From NCBI GenBank assembly GCA_963556495.2, contig OY747712.1:19320735-19384734 (forward strand): DNA of 64,000 nucleotides, in the 5' to 3' direction. Shown here in pieces: positions 47,406 to 62,859 of the stretch (position 1 is the first letter of the stretch; every line of letters begins with the position of its first letter). The stretch is from Valencia hispanica. Lineage: Eukaryota; Chordata; Actinopteri; Cyprinodontiformes; Valenciidae. A model generated the notes under the pieces. That model was not told where the DNA came from and searched no databases. It saw nothing but the letters and a program-made list of their open reading frames with translations. The translations under genes were made by a program, and so were the position numbers.

Positions 47406-50400
47406 AACCCTTCCAATCGATGTCTAATCTTTGATACTTTACCATTCTGAGAGGAGCCGACACAAACAGTTCAGTCACACACAAAATTATTCAAGACCTT
47501 AATATACCTTGGGATTATACAATCCCTGTGTATCTCTGAGGACGGGTCTTCTATTGCAAACACAAATATAAACTCATATAAAAGAAAATAGGCTTAGAAA
47601 TCCTCCAGCAAACACAGTGAAAAAACTCTAGTGGAGTGTGTCAACTTTAGGTCCACTCGAGGTGAATTTTTTTTTTTTCATAGCAAAATCATTAGAAATG
47701 AGACAAAATCATGCAAAGAACTTGAAGCACAAATGAATCAAAAGCAGAAACAAAATGGTGGCGTTCATCACTGATTAAATCACAAAGCACATGTATTCTA
47801 AGAAAAAAATGTATGGGTGGAGATCTTTTATGGTAATAAAATTTAATTTAACCACCCACGAACCATCAATCATCACAGCTGAGGAAAGCCTCGACTCTGG
47901 ACTGAGCAGCGGAGCTCACTGAGAGAAGGAAAGCACGTCCCTCCTGCTGTAAAAGCCATGTCTTTCTCCCCTCTTCATCCTCGGCCTTGGAGGAGCAGCT
48001 GTGTCCCGCGGGAGAGGAGGATGGGTGTGGCGACGAGTTTGTGTGTGATCTGATCCTCATCAACTGGCAGGAGTATGTGTGTTGTGTGTGTGTGAGTGCA
48101 CATTCACTAGAGCTCAACTAACCCAATCAGAGAAATGTTGCATGGCAACAGTCCTCAAAGGGACACGGTTAGGTGTGCATGCGTGTGTCAAGTGTGTTTG
48201 CTTTTGTCTGTGTGCAGACCTTGGTCAGAGTCTGCATTGGAATGGAATTCTGCACAAAATCTCTCATTTGTGACTCCACAACAGAAGATTTTAATAAGGT
48301 TCAATTATTGGAATAAACACAACCATCATCAGCATAAAGGAGCACAAAACGTTCACGTTCCTGGACATATATCTTTGTTTTTACCCCTCCTGAGCGGGCT
48401 GATTCATGGTGTTTGCCCACCAGTATGAAAAGGCTGACAGATTGTCAATTGTCAGAGTCTGAGCCAGCTTTGGGAAATATAGGTTGTCTCCATTCTTTAT
48501 TTACACCCTCCTGTGTACTTTTCAGGTGTCATAAATAAATACAGGGGTGGGACTCAAGCGAAGATTCACATATATGCAATATGTTTTTACTGAAAAAACA
48601 AAGCATATGATTATGGAGCAAATGAATGAGGTAAAATGTCCAAACAAACAAATATAAATTTGGATTTAATTTGCAAGCTCCAATACACCCACAAGTGGAT
48701 ATTGAGGCAAATGCTTCAATTTGTTGGCCCAGCACTGGACTGCGCATGAGGGGCCACCCTTGACCAATTTGTACATAATGTACATTAATGCCTGAATCAA
48801 TAAAAGATGACTCCTCCCTCCTCTTAGTGCTGCTTTGATTCTCCTCTGTGATGTGCATTGCTCCACTTCTCATCTCCCCAACAGTATCTTTGCTCTGATC
48901 TCATTTTCTGCTTCTTTCAGGAGAGCAGTTTTCTTCTTGTGGATGAGTTCACACCTTATTCAGCTTTAAGGAATGCAAAGCTCCTAATAATCCTTCCTCT
49001 GGCTCTAGACACGATTTTATCACGTGTAAAGTGTTAGAGGGGAAATGGTTGAGGGGCAGTTGGTGTTTGGGGCTTTTCCAGTGAGGATTCCCAAATCCGC
49101 CTCCAGCAACCCAGCCACACCCATCCTTCTTTGTCCAAGTGTTTTTTGAAAAGCATGTAAAGCCAGAAGTGTGCATGCATGGTTGAAATGGATCTATTGT
49201 TTGAGACTTTACATTCTCTGCCCTTTACTAGCTCTCTCTGCCTCTATCTCCTCCTCTCAAATATAGCCTGCATTTTCAGAATTGGAATAAAGAAATCACA
49301 AGGCAGGTCCAGGCACAAACAGTGATGCAACCATCCTCCCACCCACTGCACTCCTCTTGAGTGTCAACTCATGAATTATTCAGTGGTTAGGTTTGTTTTA
49401 TTTATTATATTTTTTGGGAGGGTGGGGGTTATAATCTGGCCTTCTTAGCTTTAATGGAACTCCTGAGCATTGCAGCAACAAAGCCCCTCAATCTACTTTT
49501 CTCCTAAACACAGACTCACCGACTGTCATATCTGCCATTGAGAGCGAGGTACTCTGCTGTGAACACAACTCCTATGAGAGCAACAGAACAAAGAGAAGGA
49601 GAAGTGAGTGAAGAGAAGAGTTGTGGGCAAAGGTTTGAAGACATGGACCACTGATCAAGAGATGCTTCTAGCTTAGAGGGTAACACTCTACCTGTTCTGC
49701 TTGACAAACCAAGCGTGACCACAACTATCCGTCATTTATTACAAGGCTTTTTGGCCAGAAAGGAAAACAATTACCAAATGAAATATTCTCAGCTATTATA
49801 TTTCAAGTGTGTTTCTCTTCTACTTGGTTCAGAATCAGAGGAATATGATTCAAGTTATGATCATGCAAAAGGAATATTTTTAGGTTGTAATTTTGAGAAT
49901 TCAGCAGGAAAATAATTTGCTTTTACTTATCCCAGAGATAAATGTTTTTCAGTTTGTCACAGGCAGTGTTAGAGAACAGGCCTTGGTCATATTTGATACT
50001 TGATCTATTACCAAGCAGTCCTCCATGTATGAGTACACATGTGCATGTGCAGCTCAGTGAGTCAGAATATAATCAAAAGGTACTTTATTTCAGTATTTCA
50101 AATAACAAAATGGCTCTTACACATTGCATGAAATTATTGCACTCAAACTAACGTAATTAACTTAATAACACATTGAAATGTTATTTCTGTTGTTTTTGAC
50201 GATCAAGGCTTATAGATAATGAGCTTCAGTTTCTCAAAATCTTAGGACAAAAATGAACACAGAATGTTAGTTTATAGTAATTCTACCACCTGCACAATTG
50301 CAGTAAGACTACTTAAGAGTTGTCCAGCAGACAGTTAATGAAACCTACCACAGGGAGGGTAAGCCACAAAAAGTCTTTGACAAAGACGCTGACTGTTCAT

Positions 50401-53400
50401 ACACTAATGTAGCCAAGCATAAAAATAGAAAAAAGGGTAAAAAAACAAAACCCACAAGGCATGGATTGCAGCTGTAGTCAATACTTACTTTCGCAGTGTT
50501 AAGATGGTCCTAGATGCCATACAGGTGAGTACTGAAGCAAACTACAGTGTCTTCATAATAATGTATCAAATCCAATCAGTCTTTATCAATTGTTACTTGA
50601 TCCTAGTGATGGAAGTGTAATATGATTCTGGTGTAAAACTGCCAGAAACCACCATCTAGATTATAATGATTTCAGCATTTATAGCAGCTCTGTTCAGTGT
50701 TTTTCACCTGAAGAAATTAATTTTATTATTATGACAACATTGATAGAACTCTAAAGACTGTAATGCTTTGTCTTACCTTTTCCAATAATTTAACCCAAGA
50801 TGTTTTAGTTAGCTATTTTTATACAAAATTAGCAGATGAGTGAAATTCGTACTCAACAACAGAAAAACAAAGCAGGAATTCACATTCTGCTCAGAAGTAC
50901 CAAATCCACATTAATTAATAAGCATAAACAATACAATATTTTGGTTGATTTGGCACTGACAGTCATACAAATGTAAAACACTGAGTTAAATTAAAAATAT
51001 TTGTTTATTTTCAGCCTTGCAAATGTTCTCATAGGAATTATGTCAGTTAAGGTTCTGTTGAACAAACAATTACCTGCTAAACTCCTAAAAAACTGTAATA
51101 AATTAGGCTCACAACAGTTTCAGTATTTTATTCAAGATCTTTGAATTGGCAGATGAATCAATTAAAAATCTCTTTATCCAGATGCAGTATTAGAGAAACT
51201 GTGAATATATTGCCAAGTCCAATGTGTTAAGAACAACAGAACCCACTGGCTAAAGTTAATTTGTAAGAATGAAGGTTAGTAAGCACCTTTATACAATTTC
51301 TAAAATGTAGTCTGAAAAGAAATCTCCTTAATGAATTTCCTCTTGGACTTTAGTGCCTCAACATTACCATCATTGGGGGGGGTCAGTTTATGGTTAATTT
51401 AACGCACAGCGGGAATTTATAGTAGCAGCAGGTTTAGAATGGGCAAAATCTACTTTAGGGGCATAACTTCTTTTTCTCTCATGAGCCCTGGAACTTGATT
51501 TTGAGTCATTGCATTCTGTTCATTTTTCACCCTATTATGCACCCTTAAGTCTCTTGAATTCTATAGTCAGCATTATTTAACTTTGTTCTCCTGACTTTTC
51601 TCCAAAAGCCAGGAGCAAATAACTCTTGGTTTCCTCTGGCTTTTTATTATGCTTGTTAAAGAAAGTGAATGAAAGACAGCAGGTGCGCCACAGCGGGAGA
51701 GACTGCTGGATTTTGACCTTCTTGGGATGCTGTGCACTAAGAAGTTTTGTTGTGCACCCAATGGGATCACAAAATGTCCATTTTGGACTATCTTTTCTAC
51801 ATGTGATTGTTGTGAACCACAACAATAATCCTTGAATTTTGAACTAAATTAGAGTAAAATGAAGAAACTAGCCCATTGCAGTTTCATCGTTTTTGTCACT
51901 TTTACTTCTTGCTCATGTAATCAAACGTTACTCATTGTGCTTTGGGCAAGGTTGTGCAAACACTGAATTATGTATAATTAACTGCTGGGTGTAAAAGAAA
52001 AACTCAACTTGAGATGTGTCAAAAGGGATGTGTTTATGCTCTTTTTAGTCCTGCCCCATCTTTCTCACCTGACTACAGATATAGAATACTACTCTTACTG
52101 GCATATAGACACTGTTGCAGTCTTTACATGTTATTCATCCTTGAGGCTCTAAAGTTGAGACAAATTCCTGAATTAGATGACCATTGCTGTGTGAGTTCGG
52201 TCTTGACAAAAAATATTTCATAATTCAGTTCATACACGCTAAAATGAGTTCAATATTTCCAGTTCAGCAACTGAAAATTTTTTGTTCATACATCCAGCTT
52301 GAACTCGTTCCTGTTCATTGATCATATTTTGTCTGAAATTAAGTTTCAAAATAGGTCATGAAGTCATTTACAAATTAGCATAGTGATTTTTGCTTACATT
52401 TACCCTTCCCTATTGTCATGTCTGACATAAGCCATATCTTATAATGGTGGAATTCCCCAAACAGCTGCACTCATTCACAAAGTTGTGAATGCTTTTGTGT
52501 TCAGAAAACAAAACTGTAATTTTTAAAATTGAAATACAGCCCATTTAGACTATGTTTCTGATTGCAGTTGCTTTTAAACCTTTGACTGCCATCAAGTCAG
52601 TGCAGACAGGATTTGCCCTAAGTTTATTGCTGTGCTCTTTAAGATGTTATTGTAGTCAAAAACACACAGTATTAGTGAATAACAGCCAGATAATGAAAGT
52701 TGATGTTGTCCTTGACAAAACATCCAAAACACTTTTTATTCTACCAGACATTTACATCATGATTTTACTGTGCTTTTCATGCTTGATTTTATACTTTGTA
52801 CAACTTGACGTTAATATATGTTGTACATCATTTGTGACTTTTGTGTCATCGAAAAGCGCTTTGTAAATAAACTTTACTTACTTACTAACTTACCTCACAT
52901 CTTTTGATAATAGTACAACCACTAAATCAAAATACAATTAGAATTTAATATTTTCTGTCACAGGAAAGTTAAAACAAAAAAGGAATGCCCGGAACTCTGC
53001 ATAGGATATATGATATAGATAATGAATGGATGGAGGAAAAGTTAAAACAGCACAATGTTTCTTTATAACATTAATGGAATCTTGATTGTGTTTAAGCACA
53101 TTAGCAGAGAAAATCTTCAATCATATGAAATTAATGTAATTTCAATGCTGTTGTTTTAGCTGCTACAACAGTAGGATGGTCTGAGAGAAGATTTGGAAGG
53201 TGCCACATGTGTGCTCATGTTTGATTTACCCCCTATCTATAAAAAAGAAACCTGTGGAGCAAAAAAGCCCTTAGTTTACACAATTAACTTTAAAGGTTTT
53301 GGCATTAGCCTACTGTTATTTTCCTTACATAAAAAGCTAACAAAGCACTTCTGAAAAATCCATAGTCAAGTTTAAAGCAAAGGAAGACGCATAGGCCAAC

Positions 53401-56400
53401 ATTACATTACACAGGCTAAATCCTCATATCTGCCCCCCCCCCACACACATGCACTTTTTGTGACTGAAAATGCAGTGGCTTTTTCTGCATCAAATAATCA
53501 GTTTTCTTTTAAAAAATTTACATCTTTATTTCTCTATTAAATTACTTCATTGTGAGCTGTGTTCACTCTAAGTTCATTATGTGAAAAAGCTCATGGTTCA
53601 GTTCAAAGTTCTCACAAATGTGAGTTCCACTCATGATCACATTCATGTGAATTCATGCACAACATTGGGGATGAGAGGTAATGATGATAGAGATAGAGAG
53701 TGAGAGAAAGTGAGAGTAGTTGCCAAGTGCTCATGGGAGTTAAATTTGTGCCCTGACACATAGCTTGTGCTGATGTCTTTTCTCTCTCCCTTTAATGAAT
53801 GCGTACTCAATATGTGTCTTTAAGGCAGTGCTTGTGTGGTAGGAAAGTGTTTAATATGTCGGCAGAATACTGGAAAAGACAGATGGATTAAATGGTATTA
53901 CTATAAGGGCACAGCTCCAGACCAGACAGCCTCTGTGGACAATGAAAAAACAATATTGTCTGGAAAGATATTTGCTAGGGTAGAAGTTATTTCTGACAAT
54001 CAAAGCCAAATCTAGCACTGAGTTACCTAATGCCATTTCTTTATATTAGAAAGATATTTAAACATGAAACCTTCTCTTTCTTTCACCATGAATGTTCTTC
54101 GTTATGCACCTCTCAAAATGTGGAAATCCTAGAGTTCTCTTTCTCCCACTCCTCACTTGCTTAACAAAAAGGTAAGTGTTCCCTTTAAGAGGCTGACGCA
54201 GATAGCTGGTACAGGCTTTCCCGTCTTTCACACGTATTCAACATAAAAGTAACTGCCTGTCAGCAAGCAACTCTTTGGGAATTGTGTGTGGCAGCTCTAT
54301 AAAAAATGAAACTCTGTGAGAGGGAAAGACGTAGCATAAGAGGGAGACATGGGGAAGTGAGGCAACCAACCAGGCTCTTCATTCACACCTGTGAGCGACA
54401 TCCTGTACCCCCTAGGGAGGACAACAGCAGAATATCATCTAGTGCACCCACACACACTTTTCCTTCTGTTGAACGACTCCCCTCCAACTCTACCCTCTCA
54501 TAATAGATATTTTGTTACACTGATTGATATATTGCTAAAACAGCTATAATCTTAAATCCGTCATCTATGATAGTAAGATTTTTTGTTTTGCCACTCTGTA
54601 ATTTAACCCAGTCATTAACCTTTTGTTCATCTGACTATACTGGGTGTATGGACTTTATATTTCTACTAGACGTGTAACAATACATTTAGCTGACAAGGCA
54701 AGACTGTGCAACACAGGGCTTAAGGGAATGAGACAAAGAACTGTTTTTTAAAATAATGTTTGTGTAGACTTATCCAGATAAGGTTTCATTAGTCTGCTAA
54801 TATTTACATATGCTGTACAAAAAGACCAATAACCTTTTTCTTATTGTATGACATTGAATGAGACTAAACTTTAGGTCAGTTAGGATTACAGCAATGGCTA
54901 TAACGACTATAACTCTATCACTTGGGTCAAATGTACTGGGCCTCCAACAAGAATCTCAACACAGTTTGCTGGAATTCTGGCCCATTCCAATTTATGGAAG
55001 ATTCTGGCCAACAAAATGTGGCAAAGAGTTGCTCTTCATCTGGATCATTGTATGTTGTGGTATACACTCATCACTGTCACCTGAACAAGTCTCCAAAAGG
55101 GAGTAGAAAACTAATTTCCCTGCATAATAAGTTTTCTTTGTCTGCATAGCATTTCTAATTTCTGAAAGTTTTTATTAACTTTTTTCTTTGCCAGTCCTCT
55201 ATAAAAACAGCAAAGTAAACATTCCAACCTATAGACAACCTGTTTGTGGATTAAGCTGATTGGTGTAGGCTTCTTTGTTCAGTCAGCTTGTTATAGTAAC
55301 ACAGAACAGGAGGGTATACCACTCACACCATGGTTCTGATGAAGAAAGAAGGTAGGGCACCACACATTGGTCAGAATATGCATTTTCCTACCTCTTCTTA
55401 GAGGATTTTTATGACCACTTACTTGGATTTATTTCCTTTTTCATTTTTTTCCCACCTTTTCCACTGAAAACAAGAATCCTTGCGGGTCAGAATTCAGTAT
55501 AACTGAAGCATCAAATGAGCGCCTATGTGAGGCTGTACAAGGACCCAGCTGCAGTTCAAAAGTCCTTGTATTTAAGTCACAGTATTACAGTTATATTTAC
55601 AAGTATTTGTGTGGAAGAAGGTGCTTGCCAGAAATACAACAAATAATCAGAAACATTAAAGAATCCATTGTTTCAATTTTATTGAAAACACAAAGTCAGT
55701 ATATCAAGTAAAACTGCAACCACTCTGCATTTCTGAATGTTCTAACCTAGCCAATAAGATTATTGTCTTCTGTTATGTTCCTTCAGTGCCATAGCATTAG
55801 TTTGGTGTAATACTCCTAATAATGGACAGAAGTGTCCAAACAAGATATTTACCTTCAGCTAAAAGACTCTCCCACCAAGCAAATTACCATTAAAACACTT
55901 TTCTTTACAATCCTTTGGATCAAATAACATATTAGCAAGCAATAGCACCATGCCTGAATAACTTTTAAGTTAATCTGTATTGAGTGGCTGTTTCTATCCT
56001 CCAGGGAACGCAGAACATACAACAATCTTTTCTCCAACATAATGGAGGTTACATTCCTGCACTCCTTACCACAGTCCTTAGATAGTGGATGACCTCATAT
56101 GTGCTGTCTTGAAACATATGCTCTGTTTCTAACATCAGGTGACAGATGTAGCCCCAGAACATTGCTAAAAATAACTTTTAATCATTTTTGTTCAAATCAT
56201 CTCCATGGAGTGATTTCAGTATGAGACAGTCTGTGAACAAAATCAGTTTTTTGGATCTTCCTCATGCAGAAAACAATCTGTCAGACCAAGAGGCATCTCT
56301 ATCAGATGTTCTTTCTACAGTTGCCTAGGTTACAAGCATGTACGCTTATCACAGACTTAACTAGAAGAAAAGTGTTGGAGGGAGAGCTATAGCACAGCAG

Positions 56401-56750
56401 TGACGGAATGTTAATCATATGCCAATTTACTTTGTTCAACAATACACATAAACTCAACAAATATCTGTTTTAACAGAAAGTTAATTTACGTTACTAAAAA
56501 GGGTTTAACGTCTTCTAAGATTAAGTAATATAAGATTAGGTAGCGATACACGTATGAATAAACTCAAAACATTTAGAGGCGTTTCCCACAGGCTCCCTTT
56601 GTGGGTGACCTGGGATTCTATTATCAACATTAGCTTTGCAGTTTGAACACAATGCTTGTGGTGATGCAGTAAAATGACCTGTGTAGGGATCTAACAGTAA
56701 ACAAAAATCACAGTGAGTATTTGGTATGCTTTAATCAATCAATATATGTA
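47406..56750. other. Gene-free stretch downstream of adcyap1
   Basis: AT-rich sequence with simple tracts (TG-rich near 48,075; C run near 53,430) and a LINE tail at 52,830-52,895. All open frames here are short, overlap on opposite strands and lack domain signatures or coding-exon structure. Distal regulatory elements for adcyap1 are possible but cannot be read without comparison to other genomes. Confidence 0.45.
52830..52895 (+). repeat. LINE-like 3' tail
   Basis: GAAAAGCGCTTTGTAAATAAA is followed by CTTTACTTACTTACT, the stem-loop-like end and short tandem tail typical of L2-group elements. The upstream body is not recognised. Confidence 0.5.
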
Positions 56751-56758
56751 TATATATA

Positions 56759-57002
<244 letters not shown>

Positions 57003-58184
57003 TATATAATTGTGTTCAGGTTGAAAACATTGCTGTATTCGTACAGTACATGAATATGTGTACCGTTACACCTCAAGTCCTTTTAAGTGAGTATGTACTC
57101 TATAGCCATGTGTTGCATGTTTATTCTTTTTTATGGAAGGCTACATGTGCAATAAAGGCATTTTGAGCAGTTACAATGCGAAGTTATGACTTTCATGCCA
57201 CATAATTTTATATCCTAAAAACCTGTGGAAGTCTGGAATGTGTATGCTACAGTATTGGATCAGTATTCATTTCCTAAGACGCACATAACATGTTTTTTAT
57301 TTAAATGTCAGCATACATAACAAGATAGGAAGACTACAGCTTAGCTCAAAAGGAAATACGACATTAAATAAATTATAAAAATATCAAGTGGGTACAACTA
57401 AATTGAGTTAATGTTTGTAAAAAAGGACAAGCACATCAACAAATATTGAAATTTTTTGAAAATAATCCTGCATGTATAGCCTTCTACCGTGAGCAAAAGA
57501 GTGAGAAAAAAATAATCCCTTTGTCTATTAGGACAAATAGACCCTCCTGCTCAAACTATAATGACTTTAGATGACAAAGTAGTCGACCTGAACATTCAGC
57601 ACCTGTTTTCATCTCCTTGGACATAGTCACTCAGTTGTTGAGTTCGTTTCTGTCACTCTGTTATTTGTTGTCTCAGTGGAGCAACTCATGCTTGTTTGTT
57701 TCAAGATTTGGCAGCGGCTGCAGTCCAGTGACATCATTATGCTGGCACAGTCAATACTGAGAAATGCAGTATAATAACATGGCAATGACAACTAAGAACC
57801 AATGATGTCTGCAAATACAAACACACTGTTGATAATTACCCTGATTTTATTTTAATTAGTACGAAGAAAGAACATTCACTTATATGCCTTCCAATTCCGA
57901 ATAAAACCCCAACCCACAATGATGCCCTACCTAAAGAAGATTAAGAATACCTTCTTTGTTTATCAGCGCAATTCAACAAGGTTGTAAAGCTTCTCTTTTA
58001 GTTTTCTGAACAACAGATAGAGGGATACATGCAACCATCAAACATAAATATAGACATTTGGACTTCTAATAGTGCATTTTAACTTTTAGCATTATATTTT
58101 TTTCAAGATAAACTTACAATACAAGATACAATCTAATGATTATAATCACTAAGAATTGGGTGCACAAGTTATTATGGACTTACT

Positions 58185-58464
58185 TGACTGTGGCTCAGGA
58201 GGTAGGAGCTCATCCTTTAACCAGATGGTTGTAGGTTCAAAGCCCTGCTCCATCCGTTGGTCCTTGTGTCCTTGGGCAAGACACTTCACCTGCCTTGCCT
58301 ACTGGTGGTGGTGCCAGTGTGCCCCTGGGCAGCTGTGGCTACGATGTAGTTTGCCATCACTAGTGTGTGAATGTGTGGGTGAAAGACTATATGTAGTGTG
58401 AAGCGCTTTGAGGTCCTCAGGACTAGATAAAGCACTATGCAAGTGCAGGTCATTTACCATTTAC
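58185..58464 (+). mobile_element. tRNA-derived SINE with intact Pol III boxes
   Basis: The 5' head has an A-box-like TGGCTCAGGAGG (58191) and a B box GGTTCAAAGCC (58234-58244) with tRNA-like spacing. The body has GGCAAGACACTTCACCTGCC and AGCTGTGGCTACGATGTAGT. The tail AAGCGCTTTGAGGTCC... AAAGCACTATGCAAGTGCAG resembles a LINE 3' end and would let a partner LINE mobilise it. Confidence 0.7.
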
Positions 58465-58917
58465 TCTAATCCACACATGTTAAAAATTATACATGCCTGC
58501 TCAAATGCTTGCATACAGCCCTTCTATTATTTCATCAAATGTCCCTTCAGTTCAAGATAAATCACAGTTTTGTCCCTTCATTTAGCTTCTGCTATAATTC
58601 TGGCTGGATGCTTCAGCACCTATTATAATGATAGAACTTATTAAAATTGGTTGCTTGGGTTGCTTGGTTTTCTGACATAGTTTTAGATTTAAGTTTGGGG
58701 CTATTCCAAACCAGTTTTGGTGTTTGTTTGGGATTACTGTAGAACATACAATAGTGTCTATTTATTTAACAGTGAAATAGAGGTTTGTCAAAGGACTAAG
58801 CCTTTCTTCAAATCCTCTAAAGATTGTTCTTCTAAATGTGGATAAGTAGCTGAATTTTCATCTCGTTTTACCATAAAAGTTTTATCTATATTATATATTC
58901 TTTATATAATGTCATTT

Positions 58918-58998
58918 TAATATGTAAAGCACTTTGTGATGCAATTTTTTGCATGAAAAGCGCTTCATAAATAAAGTTTGATTTAAAGTTTGATTTGA
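58918..58998 (+). repeat. L2-group LINE 3' tail
   Basis: AAAGCACTTTGTGATGC, TGAAAAGCGCTTCATAAATA, then AAGTTTGATTTAAAGTTTGA: a LINE end followed by two or more copies of a short tandem unit. The upstream body is not recognisable. Confidence 0.5.
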
Positions 58999-58999
58999 T

Positions 59000-61900
59000 C
59001 TATAAAGCATTTGGACTATATGCGTGAGCAGCTGCGAATTTTGAAAACACTTAAATGTGTAAATTCTGGACCAAAAGATTTTTTTCTTGGCAGGTACTTT
59101 TTCAGTCCATATTGAAGACAAACTTGGTGTACACTGTGATACTTTTTCAGCATCTTCCAGTTTATGATTGTTCCTGGATTATTTTTGGAACATCCAGAAT
59201 AAATTTTGTTCTTCTGAGGTTGACACTTTGGGTCAGATGGTTGAGACAAATGCGCATCAAAACCTATACTGGTTGGACAAATTCAGCTTCTGAAATGGTC
59301 CTCCTGAAGCTCAGAGCTCAGCATTATTAAAGGTGTTTGGAAATTTCTTGAAAAGACAGGTATGTCTCAGAAAATCAACTATTTTAGATGAACACTGCCA
59401 AGTCTGCAAAGAAGAGTGGTCAAATATCCACCCGGACTTATACCAGAAGTTTGTTTACTTGTGCAGAAAGTATGCAGAAAGTATGCAGTTCTAGTGCAAC
59501 TTTCATTTAATGACATTTAAGTGAGGGTAAATATATTTAAGACATATTTTCTAAATGAAAGAAAATCCACCATTCAAATGTATGCTTCAAATTCTTGTTT
59601 TTGAAGTTCATTGAATATGGTAGTTCATTGTTTGATCATTTCACCCTGGTTTACATACGTAAAAATCATTAAAAGCTTAACAATAACATGTCACGCACAG
59701 TAAGTGTGTTAAATTTGTGCAGCCATTGTAACTGTCAATTTAGAGTCAGATTTCCCCCCCCCCTGAAATCTAACAAGTCGTAAAACAGTGAATCTAATTT
59801 TATATGATGATTATTCTATGTCCATGCTAAAATAGTGGCAGATACCAATCGTTAACCCTTTCTCTACCTTCTCAGTCTTATTCATGTGTTAAAATGACAA
59901 CTGATAATGTTTGAAACACACACGCATTAAAAATCAGAGAAAATATTTGCATTCCTGTCTTCTAAAAAGGGAAACGTGTAGGAATAATGACTATAAATAT
60001 ATGGTGAAAATATGCTTAAAGTCTCCTAATGACCCAATTCCATTTGGTAACGTTACGATTTTTTTAACTGGGTGCTTGAATGTTTCAAATATTAAATCTG
60101 AGCTAAACAGATTGGAGCAGGTAGGTGAAATATGCAGCACATGTTCCTTATGACAACTTAATCTAATTGTTATGAGTTGGACTCCATCATGTGAAAGAGT
60201 TTAAACTTAGTACATGTAGAAACAATCATTGAAAAAATATTGTATTTCTGAGCTAGTTACAAAGGGAAAACCATTGCCTTTGTAACTATGACAACCACAT
60301 GGATCAAGATTGTTTTATAAGCTTTTGCATCTGTGTTTACTCTTTAGAAACACTTCTTAAAAAGCATGTTTCAAGCCACCAAAAGCAGAACTGTAATAGT
60401 TTGTGTGGTTGAAGCAGGGTTAAATCGCAGACAGGAGTGCAGGACCCAAATGTGCAATGAACAGATTTTAGTAACAGAATTGAACGAACTTACAAGGAGG
60501 ACACAAGAAAGAGCAGGACTTAGAATCAGGGCAGTGTAAAAGAAGAAGGCAGCCATGAGAAAACCAGGGAGATTATACACAGAGGAGATGGGCTGAATGA
60601 CATGGGAACCAGGGCAGTGTAATCAGGGGAATGTTGAGCAGCTGTGAGAGAGAAGTTAACAGAGATAACACACAGTGAGCTGAACTTAGACACTAGATGA
60701 TCTACAAACCAAAAATGGAAAAAACATAATATAGGAGAACAAACCAAAATGCTCAGAGGAAAGAACACAAGAAATAAGTATGAAACTAAAAACAAAGGAA
60801 TTAACTTAGTATGAAAAGACTTGGCTAACAGAAATAAACCCAGAAATAATCAAACACCCATGGATCATGACAGAAACATGAAGAACTTATTGTGCTAAAG
60901 CCTAGATTTTTGAGTCTTCATTGAAACCCTTCCCTCTCCCCTCCCCTTTGTCTAAAGTTACAAATCGTGCAATCCTCCAAACAATTATTTACCGAAGCAG
61001 ACCCTGAGCATGTTAATATAAGTCGATGAAACACCTCAGAGTCCATGTTGATGACACCATGGATGTAATTATGCTGTTAGTATCCAAGCCCCCTGCCATT
61101 CCACCCTCCAGGTCATTTTCCTTATCCAAGGCTGACTGCACCATAACTGGGCGCACACTGAGAAACAGCTGTCACTCAGTCGAGCCTCATAGGTGTCCAT
61201 CACAAAGGCCTGTGGATTCAGAATTCTCACCATCTGCTGCTGTTTTGCTGGACAAGCAACACAGGCAAGCCTATTTCATTTCTCCTGTTTGGTGTGGGAG
61301 GTATCGTCACTGACTGACAGCAGCTTGTGAGCATGTTCGGAGCCATTTGGGCAAAAACTGACTGTTGCATGTTGGCAAATGGCAAAACTATCACTGCTTC
61401 AGTTGGAGTGTAAAAATTAACACTCTGCTAGACAGCTGCCTCTATCGGCACATTTAAGAGATTTATGTAAAATTCTAAACCACCAATCTTGAGGCAAATC
61501 ATCCTTATGTTCTTAACAGAAGAAGCCAATGTAAATGGCTTTTTTATGTTTAAGTACTAACAGTCAAAATGCTAACTACCACATATTGACTGTCACAACT
61601 CTTTAACCAGCTGTTTCAAATCCCTACATGCAATGAGCAGATGATTTACAGGGACTTTACCAGTTCTTATCTTTTTGTAATGCCAAAGCTTATTCCTAAA
61701 GTCTTGTTTTCTTTCGGTTTGTCGTAGATTCGAGTTGTATCCTACATGTTGGCTTGGGACCTCTTAAGCTGGTGAATTTACAAGGGTTTTGTGAAGATTA
61801 ATGGAATTGTCAATGTGCAGTTTAACCAAGAAGAATATTGCTCTGCTAATAAATGCAGTGTTGCCAATGAATATTTAGACTCCTCTCGCAACTTTTTTTA

Positions 61901-62620
61901 AAGATCTGGCAATACGTCTTAACATTAGGTTTTCTGGCATTATTGTGAACTTTGGAAGACTCTGACATAAAAACAGATATTGCTCTTACTCTTTTGAACA
62001 AGGAAAGGGTGATGTCATGCCATCATGTTGAAAAACACTTACAGATGGCATAGTCCTCTAGCAGCAGTTCCTTCCAGCCATGGCCAGGAGATATTCATGC
62101 TTCCAGGTCCAAACTTCAAACAAATCATGCTTGCCATATTTAGTCATTTCTAATTTAGGTCGGCGACTAAAATAACAAAAATATAGAAACAAAAAGGCTT
62201 AGTTCAATTTACAATTATCCAAAATAGGTAATGATATCATTTTGTGACTTCTAGTAATGTTTAGGATACGAAGTATCAACACTGGCAAAATGTGAAATGC
62301 TTGTGTAATATGCGCTTGCATCTGCTCGTTTTCAAACCTACAAAGCCCGAGATGGCTCTATAGTTTTTGTCTCTGTTCTAAAACACTATTTGCTCTAAAC
62401 AATGGTTACCATCGTAACTTTGGATCAGTTTAACATGTTCAACTTTTTTCTAAAACTCATTTCAACTACTAAGAGGGAAGACAGAAACACTAAACCCAAC
62501 ATTTCCCAATGACATGCATGACTTTTATAATGAGGATTCATTGTATACAGTGTAGTGATCTTCTCATCTTCCTGGCATGATCCTGGTTCAGGGCCACATG
62601 GTGAAAGTGTTTAATCAATT
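59000..62620. other. Gene-free stretch with weak repeat-like blocks
   Basis: No supported gene. The segment at 60,380-60,880 has the composition of a dispersed fish repeat, ending CCCATGGATCATGACAGAAA, but no termini were found. Open frames at 60,371-60,795 and 61,026-61,313 lack motifs. Confidence 0.4.
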
Positions 62621-62624
62621 TTCT

Positions 62625-62780
62625 GATTTTATAGAAGTTGCGGTTTGTCTTAGATTTTAAATGTCTGTAGAATGTCTGTATAGCTATTATACACAATCAA
62701 ATATATTTTTTTATATTTATGATACAAACAATCATAACCATTTGCCATGTTGCTACTACCACTTGAGTGCAGCAATATTA

Positions 62781-62859
<79 letters not shown>

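Noticed and set aside
47866..48117. 83-codon minus-strand ORF downstream of adcyap1
   Set aside because: Compositionally biased Ser/His-rich frame with no family resemblance or gene context.
58191..58260. tRNA gene
   Set aside because: A and B boxes are present but no cloverleaf acceptor stem is seen, and the unit continues into a SINE body and LINE-like tail.
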